Below, one piece after another: positions 1 to 8,812 of a stretch of DNA of 64,000 nt. The DNA is from Candidatus Woesearchaeota archaeon. Its GTDB lineage: Archaea > Nanobdellota > Nanobdellia > Woesearchaeales > JACPBV01. The notes below the pieces were generated by a model, which was not told where the DNA came from, searched no databases, and saw only the letters and a list, made by a program, of their open reading frames with translations. Location: assembly GCA_019322475.1 (NCBI GenBank), contig JAHWIN010000011.1, positions 1 to 64,000 of the forward strand, written 5' to 3'. The translations under genes were made by a program, and so were the position numbers. Position 1 is the first letter of the stretch, and each line of letters begins with the position of its first letter.

Positions 1-1
1 A

Positions 2-322
2 AGAAAGCCCCCGGCAGGCAGGATCCCTCCGGGCATGCCTCCAAAAAAGCCACTCCCCCCTTCCTTAAAACCCCCTTTAAGAAAGCCCCTTACTCCTCAA
101 GCAAAGCCCCCTCAGGGAAAGGCAGCAGAGGCTAAAAAGCCAAAACCCCAGTTTAAAAAGGCGGAAAGCAGGGAATCTCGAGCAATATTCAGCAGATTGT
201 CCAAGATAGCAGAAGAGGCTCAAAAAGGAAGGGCTAAAAAGAAGATAAGCTCCCTAAGCCTTACAGATAAGGAATCCAGTGAACGGGTCAGGAAGCTTAA
301 GAAAGAGCTGAATATAAAATAG
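2..322 (+). CDS. Pro/Lys-rich protein, 5' end outside the window
   Basis: The frame is open from the left edge of the window to the stop at 320-322, so this is probably the C-terminal part of a longer protein; an ATG at 35 is the first in-frame start, but the codons before it keep the same Pro/Gly/Lys-rich composition. The first half is a low-complexity Pro-Lys tract and the second half is a charged, probably helical region rich in Lys, Arg and Ser. I recognise no family. The gene ends 14 nt before a pilin-like gene on the same strand, so the two are probably co-transcribed. A basic, Pro-rich cytoplasmic tail of a membrane protein would fit, but that is a guess. Confidence 0.5.
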   Translation, partial: RKPPAGRIPPGMPPKKPLPPSLKPPLRKPLTPQAKPPQGKAAEAKKPKPQFKKAESRESRAIFSRLSKIAEEAQKGRAKKKISSLSLTDKESSERVRKLKKELNIK

Positions 323-336
323 CTCCATACCTTAAA

Positions 337-834
337 ATGATCCATAAGAAAGGCCAGGTATCTGCTCAGGTTTTCATCTATGTCATAGCCATAATACTTT
401 TCTCGTTCATCCTGGTATACGGCTACAACTCTATAAGGGAATTTAGGGAGAAAGCAGAGCAGATAGCCTATATCAAGTTCAAGACAGACCTTACATCCTC
501 AATCAAGAGGATATCCACAGACTATGGAACCCTAAAGAGGGAAAAGCTTTTCTTAGGCGGAGATTATATTCAGGTTTGTCTTGTCCAGAGCTATAAGCAG
601 GAAGAGAACTTTGATATGATAAGCTTAGCGATAGTGGATCCTCTGATCAAGGACAGCTTTATGGGCAGGGTTGATAAGAATGCCTTCTTGGTCAAGAAAA
701 GCGTCTCAGAATCCTTTGATGCTGGCACTATAAATGTATCAGGAGGGTACGCATGCTTCCCTGTGATAAACGGCAGGGTAAGCATGCAGTTTGAAGGAAG
801 AGGAGACCATACCCTTATATCAGGATGGAGCTAG
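337..834 (+). CDS. Type IV pilin-like membrane-anchored protein
   Basis: A 165-residue protein with a short basic N-terminus (Lys4-Lys5-Gly6-Gln7) followed by one hydrophobic helix at about residues 10-30. This matches the class III (prepilin/archaellin) signal arrangement, in which PibD-type peptidase cuts after the Gly; cleavage here is inferred. The remaining 135 residues would be outside the cell and contain two cysteines; no enzyme motif is visible. It follows the preceding Pro/Lys-rich frame by 14 nt. Two larger sets of proteins with the same N-terminal design occur at 25331-32737 and 34035-36959, so it probably contributes to the same kind of surface structure. Confidence 0.6.
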   Translation: MIHKKGQVSAQVFIYVIAIILFSFILVYGYNSIREFREKAEQIAYIKFKTDLTSSIKRISTDYGTLKREKLFLGGDYIQVCLVQSYKQEENFDMISLAIVDPLIKDSFMGRVDKNAFLVKKSVSESFDAGTINVSGGYACFPVINGRVSMQFEGRGDHTLISGWS

Positions 835-840
835 CCAATC

Positions 841-854
841 AAAATATTTTTAAA
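841..854 (+). promoter_or_regulatory. TATA box for the MBF1-like gene
   Basis: An AT-rich TATA-like stretch (AAAATATTTTTAAA) lies just after the pilin-like gene stop and about 60-75 nt before the GTG start at 916. Transcription would begin near 880, giving a leader of roughly 35 nt. Confidence 0.4.
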
Positions 855-915
855 CCTCCTCACACCCCCTTACCTTAGTTATCTGCTAAAGCTCCTATGG
901 ATCCTGGCTTGTTAG

Positions 916-1395
916 GTGGTAAAGATCAATTGTGATATGTGTGGTAAGGAGGCAAGGCTTTTCAAGGCAGATGTAGAAGGCTCTCTTCTTAACCTTTGTG
1001 AAAGATGTTCTAGGTTTGGAAAGGTTATATCTCCTCTAATTGAACCGATAAAGGTAAATAAGAAAGCCCCTTCTTCCGCTGCCGCTTCAAAAACCCAGGA
1101 GAAAACGGAAGAGCTCGTTCTTTCGATCATTCCTGATTACAGTTCTATAATAAAGAAAAAAAGGGAGGCATTAGGTATAAGCCAGGAGGATTTTGCCAAA
1201 AAGATAAATGAAAAGTCTTCCCTGGTCCACAAGCTGGAGACAGGCCAGTTAGAGCCCCCTTTTAGCCTGGCAAGAAAGGTAGAGAAAGCCCTCCATATAA
1301 GGCTGATAGCCCAGCAGGAGCTTAAGCTGGAGGCATTAGCAAGCCCTAAAAGCGGGCATTTCACTATAGGCGACTTTATCAAGATTAAAAGATGA
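916..1395 (+). CDS. Zinc-ribbon/HTH protein of the archaeal MBF1 family
   Basis: A 159-residue protein with an N-terminal zinc ribbon (Cys6-x2-Cys9 and Cys28-x2-Cys31) and a C-terminal Cro/XRE helix-turn-helix (about residues 76-130, including the ISQEDFAKKINEK and VHKLETGQLEP signatures). This is the architecture of archaeal multiprotein bridging factor 1 (aMBF1), which associates with ribosomes and perhaps with TBP. The start is a GTG; no ATG lies close enough upstream of the first zinc-ligand cysteines. Residues 55-75 are a low-complexity linker. Its stop codon abuts the stop codon of the convergent membrane glycosyltransferase with no intervening base. Confidence 0.85.
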   Translation: MVKINCDMCGKEARLFKADVEGSLLNLCERCSRFGKVISPLIEPIKVNKKAPSSAAASKTQEKTEELVLSIIPDYSSIIKKKREALGISQEDFAKKINEKSSLVHKLETGQLEPPFSLARKVEKALHIRLIAQQELKLEALASPKSGHFTIGDFIKIKR

Positions 1396-2784
1396 TCACC
1401 TGCTGAATATGAGCCCTTCACAATCTCCTTCTTTCTTATTATATTCTTCCTTAAAATCTTCTTTTAGCATGCTTAAAAGCTCACTGGTCTTACCCAGGCA
1501 CAACACATCAGATGGTGGGCATGGAAGTATATCACAGCTGTCTATCAATATTGCCTTAGCACCCCCTAATCTGGATTTTAGCTGCGTTATCTTATCAGAG
1601 TTATAGATCGGATAATAGATAATCTCGTCAGCCTTTTTGTCAGACTCAGAGATAAAGATGGGGTTGCTTATCCAGATTCCGTCTTTAGCTTCATTTTTTA
1701 TGTATTCTTTAAATTCAGGATACTCTTTAAAGTTAGGGAACCTCATGCCTATAGAAGACTGCATGATCAGGGCTGAAACCATAATGGCCAAGATGAAAAC
1801 TGTATTCTTTCTCCTTCCTGCTTTCTTGAACATCTTAACAGCCCCATAAGCAGATATCAGGTAAAGATAAGGCAGGAATGTCAGGGCAAACCTGGTTTCC
1901 TTATGTGCTATAGACATAAAAAATATGAAGAATGCCGCAAAGATCCCCAGTACCAGTGACTTACCCATGTCTTTTTTCTTCAGGATAAAAAAAGCCCCTA
2001 TGATGGAAAATAAGGTCATAAGATTCTCTGTAAGCAAAAATTTAAGGTAGAAATGAAAAGGCCTGTGATATATCCACCCTGTATTTTTGGTCATGAATGC
2101 CTGCAGCAGGAAAGGGTATATTGGGTTTTTATAGGCTGTCAGGTTAAATATCAGGTAAGGTATCGATATAGCAAAAGCGCCGGATAAAAGCATAGTGATC
2201 TTATAGGCTTTTTTATCCCCATGGACCAGGATCATGGCTGCCATCGGGACTATCACAAAAAGTTGCAGGAATCTTGTCATGCAGCTTACCCCCACCATCA
2301 TACCGCTCAATATGTATTTTTCTTTAACAAAGAGATAAACAGCCAGAAGTGCAAAGAATGTCGAAGGTATCCCTGTAAGCAGTGTAGAGCTGTAGAATAA
2401 GAACGTAGGGCTCAATGCAAGGAATAATGCGCCTAAAAGGGCAGAATTTTTATCAAAAGCCTCTTTTCCTATAAGGTAGGTAAGCAATATGCAGCCTGCC
2501 CCAAAACCGATCTCCAGGATTCTTCCCACCAGGAGGGGATTTATCCTGATCTTCCATAGGAACCCAAGGATTATTGGCCATAGCACAGGCCTTGCAGGCT
2601 CCCACAGCCCAGCATGTCCAAGGGAGAATATGTATTTTCCCATCCCCATATAGGCTGCAGAGTCCCATAGGATCCCCCTTTGGAAGATTAGATGGATTAT
2701 CTTTATAGTTATGAAAAAGGCAGATATTATGTAAAGTGCTCCTTTCCCTGTACAATTCTTCTTAATCTTCTGCAGAAGATCCAT
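1396..2784 (-). CDS. GT-C (PMT/GT39-like) membrane glycosyltransferase
   Basis: A polytopic membrane protein with about ten or more hydrophobic segments. An early loop carries the acidic motif WDSAAY, typical of GT-C enzymes of the PMT/ArnT class, which transfer sugars from polyprenyl-phosphate donors outside the cytoplasmic membrane. The frame is open to 2829, but the ATG at 2784 shortens the overlap with the upstream gene from 68 to 23 nt and leaves a normal short basic N-terminus before the first helix, so I prefer it. It is the last gene of a tightly packed minus-strand run with a CPDC protein and a GT2 glycosyltransferase, which suggests glycosylation of a lipid or surface protein. Donor and acceptor cannot be read from the sequence. 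Confidence 0.75.
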   Translation of the reverse strand: MDLLQKIKKNCTGKGALYIISAFFITIKIIHLIFQRGILWDSAAYMGMGKYIFSLGHAGLWEPARPVLWPIILGFLWKIRINPLLVGRILEIGFGAGCILLTYLIGKEAFDKNSALLGALFLALSPTFLFYSSTLLTGIPSTFFALLAVYLFVKEKYILSGMMVGVSCMTRFLQLFVIVPMAAMILVHGDKKAYKITMLLSGAFAISIPYLIFNLTAYKNPIYPFLLQAFMTKNTGWIYHRPFHFYLKFLLTENLMTLFSIIGAFFILKKKDMGKSLVLGIFAAFFIFFMSIAHKETRFALTFLPYLYLISAYGAVKMFKKAGRRKNTVFILAIMVSALIMQSSIGMRFPNFKEYPEFKEYIKNEAKDGIWISNPIFISESDKKADEIIYYPIYNSDKITQLKSRLGGAKAILIDSCDILPCPPSDVLCLGKTSELLSMLKEDFKEEYNKKEGDCEGLIFSR

Positions 2785-3478
2785 ATTCCTTGCAGTTTTC
2801 ATCATAGTTATAATATCTGCATATCTCATTCAGGACATTGTTCTTTTCCATAAGCCCTTCAAATTTCTCCCCTTCTATGACTATGCTGGGGTACTTCTCT
2901 ATCCCGTATGTATGTTTGATTATGGATATTATGGGTTCATCTGTTTGTTTTGAGTCAAATGAGAAGACGAGCAGTTTGTCCTTGAAAAGCTTCTTGAGGT
3001 ATGTAAGGACATATGCCTGGTCTTCACAGTCGGGGCATTCCCCATCATCAGAATAGAAATATAATATTGTGGCTATTTCGCTGTTGCAAAGCTCTTTTGT
3101 CTTTTTTGCAAGAAGCCAGTACCTTACCTGGGCAAGGGCATATTCTCTTTTTAACAGTCCGAAGCTGCCCTTGTTTATCTTGGAGTTTTCATCGAACCTC
3201 TCCAGCCTCTCTCTCGCAGACTCAAGGCTTTTTATGTTGTCTTCAAATGTCTTAGAGACAGCATCGCAGTTCTCCTCCTGGCTTAGCTGATCGACAAAAG
3301 CATACTGGAGCTGCAGGCTGTTATATTCCAGGTTTTGCAGCCTGTTGACGGATTCTATATACTCCACCCTTCTTCCCTCTATGACAAGCCCCATCATCAT
3401 GCCCAGAAGGAAAATGCCTATCGTGATTATCGCAGCTATGATATATTTTTCAGTGCTTACCTTCCTCATACCTACCAC
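2762..3478 (-). CDS. Membrane-anchored thioredoxin-like protein with a CPDC site
   Basis: A 238-residue protein with one N-terminal membrane helix (about residues 12-34), a helical/coiled-coil linker (about 38-125) and a C-terminal thioredoxin-like domain. The domain starts with a TILYFYSDD strand followed directly by Cys148-Pro-Asp-Cys151, the position of the redox motif in thioredoxin folds; a KYPSIVIEG strand further on fits the cis-Pro region. Topology puts the redox domain outside the cell. It overlaps the upstream GT2 gene by 7 nt and the downstream GT-C gene slightly. Several cysteine-rich surface proteins are encoded in this window, so a role in disulfide formation is plausible, but no partner such as DsbB/VKOR is visible. 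Confidence 0.7.
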   Translation of the reverse strand: MVGMRKVSTEKYIIAAIITIGIFLLGMMMGLVIEGRRVEYIESVNRLQNLEYNSLQLQYAFVDQLSQEENCDAVSKTFEDNIKSLESARERLERFDENSKINKGSFGLLKREYALAQVRYWLLAKKTKELCNSEIATILYFYSDDGECPDCEDQAYVLTYLKKLFKDKLLVFSFDSKQTDEPIISIIKHTYGIEKYPSIVIEGEKFEGLMEKNNVLNEICRYYNYDENCKEYGSSAED

Positions 3479-4725
3479 CTCTGCTTTTTTCCTATTATCA
3501 TTTCAGCGAGTATCCCTATCCATATCACTCCAAGAAGCACAAAATAAGCGAATAAGTAAGCTATTATTGATAATATCCCATATTTGCCTGCATTTTCCTT
3601 TGTGCTTATGTGCGATTTTGCAAATATATAGATGGACAATACAAGCATTATCACAGCAGATATTATGCTTGCAAAATTAAGGTCAAGTATGTGGAAATCT
3701 ATCTTGAAGTTCCTTATGAATGTCATGATGTCAAAGCCGACATGCCTAAGCCTTATTATGCTTCCCATAGGTATCCAGAGATTATAGTAAAACATAGCCC
3801 CTATTATTATGACTGCAAGAAACCCGCTTACTATGATGAGAGGCATCTGGATCAGCCCAAAATCTCCATAGTTTTTGTTGAGCATCATCTTTCGGTATTT
3901 TAATGCATTGTATATGGAGCCCTTATACCACCTGTTCCTTTGCTTATATAGCTGCTTAAGCGTTTTTGGGGCTATGGTCGAAACCTCCCCTTCCAGCAGC
4001 TGGATTATACGGTAATGCTTGCTTTGGAGCCTTAATGCCATCTCCAGGTCCTCAGTAAGGTTGAAGTCTTCATCAAAATAGCCCACCTTCTTCAGTATTT
4101 CTGTCCTGTATATGCTGAACGGTCCGGGTGCAACATGTATGCAGTTCAGCCTGCTCATAAGCTCCTTGTAGAACATGTTTATCAGGTACTCAAACCACTG
4201 CATCCTTTGCAGGAAGTTTTGTGGTTTTTCTACCTTAAGGACAGGAAGCACACAGGCTATATCCTTTTTGTCAAAATAGGGGAGTATCTTCTTCAGGGAA
4301 TCTTCTTTCACAAATGAATCAGCGTCAAGGCAGATGAAGAATTCCCCCTTTGCAGCCTTTAGACCGGCATTCAATGCAGCCCCTTTGCCTTTGTTTTCCT
4401 GGCTTATCAGCCGTATATCAAATCCCTTGTTCTCCTTGATTACCTTCTTGGCAACCTCCTCTGTTTTGTCAGAGCTGCCGTCATTGACAACTATAAACTC
4501 CATCAGGTTGATTGGGTAATCAAGCTTCAATACAGAGGTTATTGTCCTCTCTATCCTGTCCTCTTCATTGTATGCAGGTATTACTATAGTTGCAAAAGGA
4601 AATCCATTGAGCTTCTTAGGTTTTTCAGCAGGGCTGTCATCCAGCAGTACCAGGAGCCAGAATACCACAAAATAGAGGGCAGCCAGGTATGCAAACCAGA
4701 TGATTATCCTTATGAAAGTTTCCAT
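3472..4725 (-). CDS. Membrane-bound processive-type GT2 glycosyltransferase
   Basis: A 417-residue protein with one N-terminal membrane helix, a cytosolic GT-A domain and about three C-terminal membrane helices. The GT2 signatures are present: the IVIPAYNEE start of the domain, a DADS metal-binding site, a TEDLEM acceptor-side acidic motif and QRNRW, the Q-x-x-R-W box of processive synthases such as cellulose, chitin and poly-GlcNAc synthases. It would use a nucleotide sugar to extend a polysaccharide or glycolipid at the inner face of the membrane. It is first of three overlapping minus-strand genes. The substrate cannot be assigned. Confidence 0.8.
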   Translation of the reverse strand: METFIRIIIWFAYLAALYFVVFWLLVLLDDSPAEKPKKLNGFPFATIVIPAYNEEDRIERTITSVLKLDYPINLMEFIVVNDGSSDKTEEVAKKVIKENKGFDIRLISQENKGKGAALNAGLKAAKGEFFICLDADSFVKEDSLKKILPYFDKKDIACVLPVLKVEKPQNFLQRMQWFEYLINMFYKELMSRLNCIHVAPGPFSIYRTEILKKVGYFDEDFNLTEDLEMALRLQSKHYRIIQLLEGEVSTIAPKTLKQLYKQRNRWYKGSIYNALKYRKMMLNKNYGDFGLIQMPLIIVSGFLAVIIIGAMFYYNLWIPMGSIIRLRHVGFDIMTFIRNFKIDFHILDLNFASIISAVIMLVLSIYIFAKSHISTKENAGKYGILSIIAYLFAYFVLLGVIWIGILAEMIIGKKQRW

Positions 4726-4853
4726 CTTTTTCGAAAGTTATATTTTCAATATAAATGTTTTGAAAATAACCTTGCCCTGCTGCGAGATGCCCTGATCCTG
4801 ACAGGTTAGCCCTTCTATAAGTTTCTTTGCCCTACAATCGGCTACCTTTTTCC

Positions 4854-5630
4854 TTATCCCTTCCAGAAACCCCTTATTATTTCAGCCCTTTTCTTATTGA
4901 GCCCGCCCAGCCTATAGATAACTACATTTTTTATCCTGTTCCTTTTGGCGATCTCCAGGTCCCTTTTCAGCTCCTCATCTTTCAGCTGCTTTTCATCCCC
5001 GATTATTCCTTTTCCTATAACCCCCAGCCCGATAAGATAGTTCTCTTTATACTCCTCTTGTCCTTCTCTTATCTGCCTTTCAAGATACCTTTTGATCGCC
5101 TTGTTCTCTATCATGCTTGTATAAAGCATGCCTATCTTCTTATGATTGTATTCCCTCGGGCTGAAAGAAAGGGCAAGAAACCTGAAAATACGCCTAAAAA
5201 GCGCATTTTCCATGGGATATTCAGCAGTTATTATCCCTTTGTTATATCTCCCGGAATTTTTTATAAATTCCCTTATGATCTTCCTGTTCCTGAAAAAATT
5301 ATGCAGCTCTTTTTTCCAGTTGCCTCTTTTTAATGGAAGTTCCGCATCCCAAAGCACCTTGATCCTTTCTTTGTCTTCTTTTAGCTCACCGATGACCCTT
5401 TTAAGCGCCCCTCTTTTCGAAAAGGGGCTCATCCAGTACCCCTCTTCTTCTTTTAATGTTGGCCAGTATATGATATCTTTTACGTTCTTGTTCTTGATGA
5501 TCTTCTCCCTGATGCCCTTAAACTGGCTTAAGCTTGCTGAAGCTATATACACATCTGAAGGGAAGCTTATCATCCTTAATCTTCCCAGGCTTTCTCTGGT
5601 TGGAAACTCTTCAAAAAATCCGATCCTCAT
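4854..5630 (-). CDS. Conserved-looking protein of unknown function in a glycosyltransferase cluster
   Basis: A 258-residue soluble protein without a signal peptide or membrane helix. It opens with a strand and acidic turn (MRIGFFEEFP), then alternates strands such as DVYIASAS, DIIYWP, KVLWDAELP, KGIITAEYP and NVVIYRLGG with helices, a pattern compatible with an alpha/beta barrel or a sugar-active fold. I do not recognise a family. The start at 5630 overlaps the stop of the upstream GT2 gene by 4 nt, so the two are translationally coupled and probably act in the same glycan pathway. The conserved-looking acidic residues (Glu7-Glu8 and the Asp-Ala-Glu of the LWDAE strand) would be the first to test. 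Confidence 0.55.
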   Translation of the reverse strand: MRIGFFEEFPTRESLGRLRMISFPSDVYIASASLSQFKGIREKIIKNKNVKDIIYWPTLKEEEGYWMSPFSKRGALKRVIGELKEDKERIKVLWDAELPLKRGNWKKELHNFFRNRKIIREFIKNSGRYNKGIITAEYPMENALFRRIFRFLALSFSPREYNHKKIGMLYTSMIENKAIKRYLERQIREGQEEYKENYLIGLGVIGKGIIGDEKQLKDEELKRDLEIAKRNRIKNVVIYRLGGLNKKRAEIIRGFWKG

Positions 5631-6325
5631 TTTTTATAGTCAAACCTGTACCTGAAGACATCCTTCCTGATTGGCCCGATAATAGCTTGGTATGCTGTTG
5701 CCATGACTATTGTAGAACCAACCTTTATCCTTCCGAATGTATCGAACCTTCTTACAGAGGTGTCTATCTTCCTGTTAAGTATCCCGAATCTTCCATGTTT
5801 AAGGCACCTCTTTATGTAGTCATTTTCTTCAAACATAGTCAATTCCTCATCAAATCCTTTGATCCTATTGTGTATGCTTTTTTTGACCAAGATGCAGCAC
5901 CCCCCAAGTACAGGGGAGACCTTCTCAGAGACCTTGACGAAGCCGTTAAAGATCTTAAAATAGGCCTTGTCTTCTAATCTGTTGCTCATGGGCCTAAGAA
6001 GGCAGCCTGCAGCCCCAAGTTTCTTTTTCTTGAACTCGTCAAGGATGCCTTTGATAAACCCCTCTTCAAGGCAGCAGTCAGCATCGAGAAAAAGAAGAAG
6101 GCTCCCCTTTGCTGATTTAGCCCCCCTGTTCCTCCCTATCCCGGGTTTATTCCCTCCTTTAACTATCCTGCATCTGAACCTTCTTGCTATATCCCTTGTC
6201 TTGTCCTTTGAATTGTTATCAGCTATTATTATCTCATAATCCTTTATGTTCTGCATTTTTATCGAATCTAGGAGTTTGCCGAGGTATTTTCCCTCATTAT
6301 ATGTTGGAATTATGATGCTAAGCAT
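5627..6325 (-). CDS. GT2 family glycosyltransferase
   Basis: A 232-residue soluble GT-A fold glycosyltransferase: the nucleotide-binding start SIIIPTYNEGKYL, the metal site LDADCC and a later FEENDY acidic motif that normally provides the catalytic base are all visible. A weak hydrophobic stretch near the C-terminus may touch the membrane. It is the first gene of a two-gene minus-strand unit, overlapping the following unknown gene by 4 nt. It is likely to add one sugar to a lipid-linked or protein-linked glycan; the acceptor is unknown. An AT-rich element at about 6342-6353, just upstream of the ATG, is a candidate promoter and faces away from radB. Confidence 0.8.
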   Translation of the reverse strand: MLSIIIPTYNEGKYLGKLLDSIKMQNIKDYEIIIADNNSKDKTRDIARRFRCRIVKGGNKPGIGRNRGAKSAKGSLLLFLDADCCLEEGFIKGILDEFKKKKLGAAGCLLRPMSNRLEDKAYFKIFNGFVKVSEKVSPVLGGCCILVKKSIHNRIKGFDEELTMFEENDYIKRCLKHGRFGILNRKIDTSVRRFDTFGRIKVGSTIVMATAYQAIIGPIRKDVFRYRFDYKK

Positions 6326-6407
6326 AATCCTGATTAAGTTAGGGGAATATATAAATCTATGGCAAAATTTATAATTTAGTTATCCTTCCCTTCTGTAGGG
6401 GATTGTT

Positions 6408-7112
6408 ATGGATAAGATAAATTCCGGAAGCAGGATTCTTGACAGCATGATTGGCGGAGGCTATGAAAGTGACATAATAACCACCATATATGGCCCTGCA
6501 GGCTCAGGCAAGACGCTCTTGTGCCTTCTTTGCAGCATCAACATAGCCAGGAACAGGAAGAAAGTTATTTATGTTGATACAGAAAATAATTTCTCTGTAG
6601 AGAGGCTCAAGCAGATAGCAAAATACGACTATCACAAGATACTTGGCAGGATGGTATTCTTGAAGCCGACATCATTTGAAGAGCAGAAAGATGCCTTTGA
6701 CAGGCTAAGGAAGATAATGGACAATGGCATAGGCCTTATAGTTGTTGACACCATAGCCATGCTTTACAGGCTTGAGCTGGGAAAAAACGACCAGGTTTAT
6801 GATGTCAACAGGGAATTGGGGAGGCAGATCTCCTACCTGGGCGAGATAGCAAGAAAAAAGAACATCCCCGTCTTGATAACAAACCAGGTCTATGCAGACT
6901 TTGAGAAAAAGGGAAAAGTAAACCTTGTTGGAGGGGATCTTCTGAAATACAGCTCCAAATGCCTCTTAGAGCTGCAGATAACCCCTGCACGAAACAGGAG
7001 ATGCATAGTAAGGAAGCACAGGTCCATAAGTGAGGATAAGGAGATTATCTTCAGGATAGTTGAAGGCGGTATGATCGGCACAAAAGAGGGAAAGGGCTTT
7101 AAGTTCTTTTGA
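6408..7112 (+). CDS. radB: RadB, RecA-superfamily recombination mediator
   Basis: A 234-residue RecA-fold ATPase without the helix-hairpin-helix N-terminal domain of RadA, which is the length and architecture of RadB. Walker A is intact (Gly29-Pro-Ala-Gly-Ser-Gly-Lys35-Thr36) and Walker B is LIVVDTIA. VLITNQVYA matches the post-Walker-B conserved segment of the family. RadB is thought to assist RadA filament formation. A purine-rich GGGGAT ends 5 nt before the ATG and serves as ribosome-binding site. RadA itself is encoded at 21137-22192, where its Walker A is unusual, while RadB's is canonical. Confidence 0.85.
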   Translation: MDKINSGSRILDSMIGGGYESDIITTIYGPAGSGKTLLCLLCSINIARNRKKVIYVDTENNFSVERLKQIAKYDYHKILGRMVFLKPTSFEEQKDAFDRLRKIMDNGIGLIVVDTIAMLYRLELGKNDQVYDVNRELGRQISYLGEIARKKNIPVLITNQVYADFEKKGKVNLVGGDLLKYSSKCLLELQITPARNRRCIVRKHRSISEDKEIIFRIVEGGMIGTKEGKGFKFF

Positions 7113-7254
7113 CGCATTTAGGCCATACTCTATGATCTCAAGCTGTTCTGTCTTGTTTTTAAGAACATCTCTCCCTCCTCCCCTATTTTATGCTGTCACC
7201 GCCTCAAACAATAGTTTTTTAAACAAAACTTCACTTACATAGGCAGTGACTGGT

Positions 7255-8811
7255 ATGAAGCTCAACGAAAAGATAAGGGATTTTAACAAGAAGAAAAATG
7301 GCTTGCCTATAGATAAAGAACTGGTAAAAAAACAGCATGAAAAAGGCAAGCTGACAGCGCAGGAGCGATTAAGCCTCCTTCTTGATGAAGGCACATTCAC
7401 AGAGATAGGCGAATTTATAGAGTTGAAAAGCCATGATTTCAATCTTCAGGAAAAGAAAAAGGCTGGAGATGGAGTTATCGCAGGCTACGGCCAGGTTAAC
7501 GGCAGGCCTGTTTGCGTATATGCGCAGGATTTTACCTTCATGGGCGGGTCTATGGGAGAGATGCACAATAAGAAGATAGCCCAGGTTATGGATTTTGCTT
7601 TAAAGACGGGCTGCCCGATCATAGGGCTTTTTGATTCTGGCGGAGCAAGGATCCAGGAAGGCATCAATGGCCTTGATGGGGGAGGCCACATCTTTAAGAT
7701 GAATTCACGCTGTAGCGGCGTAATACCCCAGATAAGCGCAATAATGGGGCCTTGCGCAGGCATCGCAGTATATTCTCCGGCATTGACTGATTTCGTATTT
7801 ATGGTTGACAAGATAAGCTACATGTTTATAACCGGACCTGATGTTGTCAGGAGCGTAACAGGAGAAGATGTAGATTTCATGGGCCTTGGAGGCGCAGATG
7901 TCCATAGCACCAAGAGCGGGGTTTCTCATTTCTCTGCCTCAAGCGAGAAAGACTGCATACTGCAGATAAAAAAGCTGCTCAGTTACCTTCCTCAGAATAA
8001 CCTTGAGGATACGCCCCCCATAGATATGGGTGACACCCCTGACAGGATAAACAGCAGGCTGAACGAGATAATACCTGCCGATCCGAAAAAAAGTTACGAT
8101 GTTAGGGATGTTATAACAGAGATAGTGGATAAGAATTCCTTCTTCGAGGTCCATTCAGGATACGCGCAGAACTGCGTTGTAGGCTTTGCACGCCTCAACT
8201 CCAATGTTGTAGGCATAGTTGCAAACCAGCCAAAGGTCCTTGCAGGCTGCCTTGACGTAAACAGCTCTCAGAAGATATCCCGCTTTGTAAGGTTCTCTGA
8301 CTCTTTCAACATACCTTTGATAAACCTTATTGATGTAACAGGATATCTGCCTGGAACAGACCAGGAATATAGTGGTGTGATAAAGCACGGCGCTAAGATC
8401 CTCTATGCTTATTCAGAAGCTACAGTCCCAAAGATAAGCCTTGTTATGAGAAAGGCGTATGGCGGAGCCTATATAGCCTTGGTAAGCAAGGATATGGCAT
8501 ATGATTACACCCTTGCATACCCTATGGCAGAGATAGCGGTCATGGGAGCCGAGCAGGCAGTCAATATCCTTAACAAGAGGGACAAGGCCTCTAAGCAGTG
8601 GGATTCCATAAAAAAAGAAAAGACAGCTGAATTCTCTGAAAAATTCTTAAACCCCTATGTGGCTGCAAGCCAGGGAAAGATAGACAAGATAATAGACCCT
8701 AAGGAGACCAGGATTGCACTGATAAGCGCATTGGAGATGCTTATGCCCAAAAGGGAGGCCACAAAAGGCAAAAAGGCCATGCCAAGAAAACACGGCAATA
8801 TGCCTCTGTAA
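7255..8811 (+). CDS. Acyl-CoA carboxylase, carboxyltransferase (beta) subunit
   Basis: About 518 residues, typical of propionyl/acetyl-CoA carboxylase beta and methylmalonyl-CoA decarboxylase alpha subunits. The N-terminal crotonase-like half has the GGSMGEMHNKK and GLFDSGGARIQEG signatures, the latter forming the acyl-CoA/biotin site; the C-terminal half has RKAYGGAYIAL. It moves CO2 between carboxybiotin and an acyl-CoA. A GTG at 7246 opens the frame, but the ATG at 7255 is preceded by a GTGA-type Shine-Dalgarno at normal spacing and is preferred. The biotin carrier follows after one base; biotin carboxylase and biotin ligase are encoded convergently at 10269-12819. No decarboxylase membrane subunit is visible here, favouring a carboxylase. 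Confidence 0.9.
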   Translation: MKLNEKIRDFNKKKNGLPIDKELVKKQHEKGKLTAQERLSLLLDEGTFTEIGEFIELKSHDFNLQEKKKAGDGVIAGYGQVNGRPVCVYAQDFTFMGGSMGEMHNKKIAQVMDFALKTGCPIIGLFDSGGARIQEGINGLDGGGHIFKMNSRCSGVIPQISAIMGPCAGIAVYSPALTDFVFMVDKISYMFITGPDVVRSVTGEDVDFMGLGGADVHSTKSGVSHFSASSEKDCILQIKKLLSYLPQNNLEDTPPIDMGDTPDRINSRLNEIIPADPKKSYDVRDVITEIVDKNSFFEVHSGYAQNCVVGFARLNSNVVGIVANQPKVLAGCLDVNSSQKISRFVRFSDSFNIPLINLIDVTGYLPGTDQEYSGVIKHGAKILYAYSEATVPKISLVMRKAYGGAYIALVSKDMAYDYTLAYPMAEIAVMGAEQAVNILNKRDKASKQWDSIKKEKTAEFSEKFLNPYVAASQGKIDKIIDPKETRIALISALEMLMPKREATKGKKAMPRKHGNMPL

Positions 8812-8812
8812 A

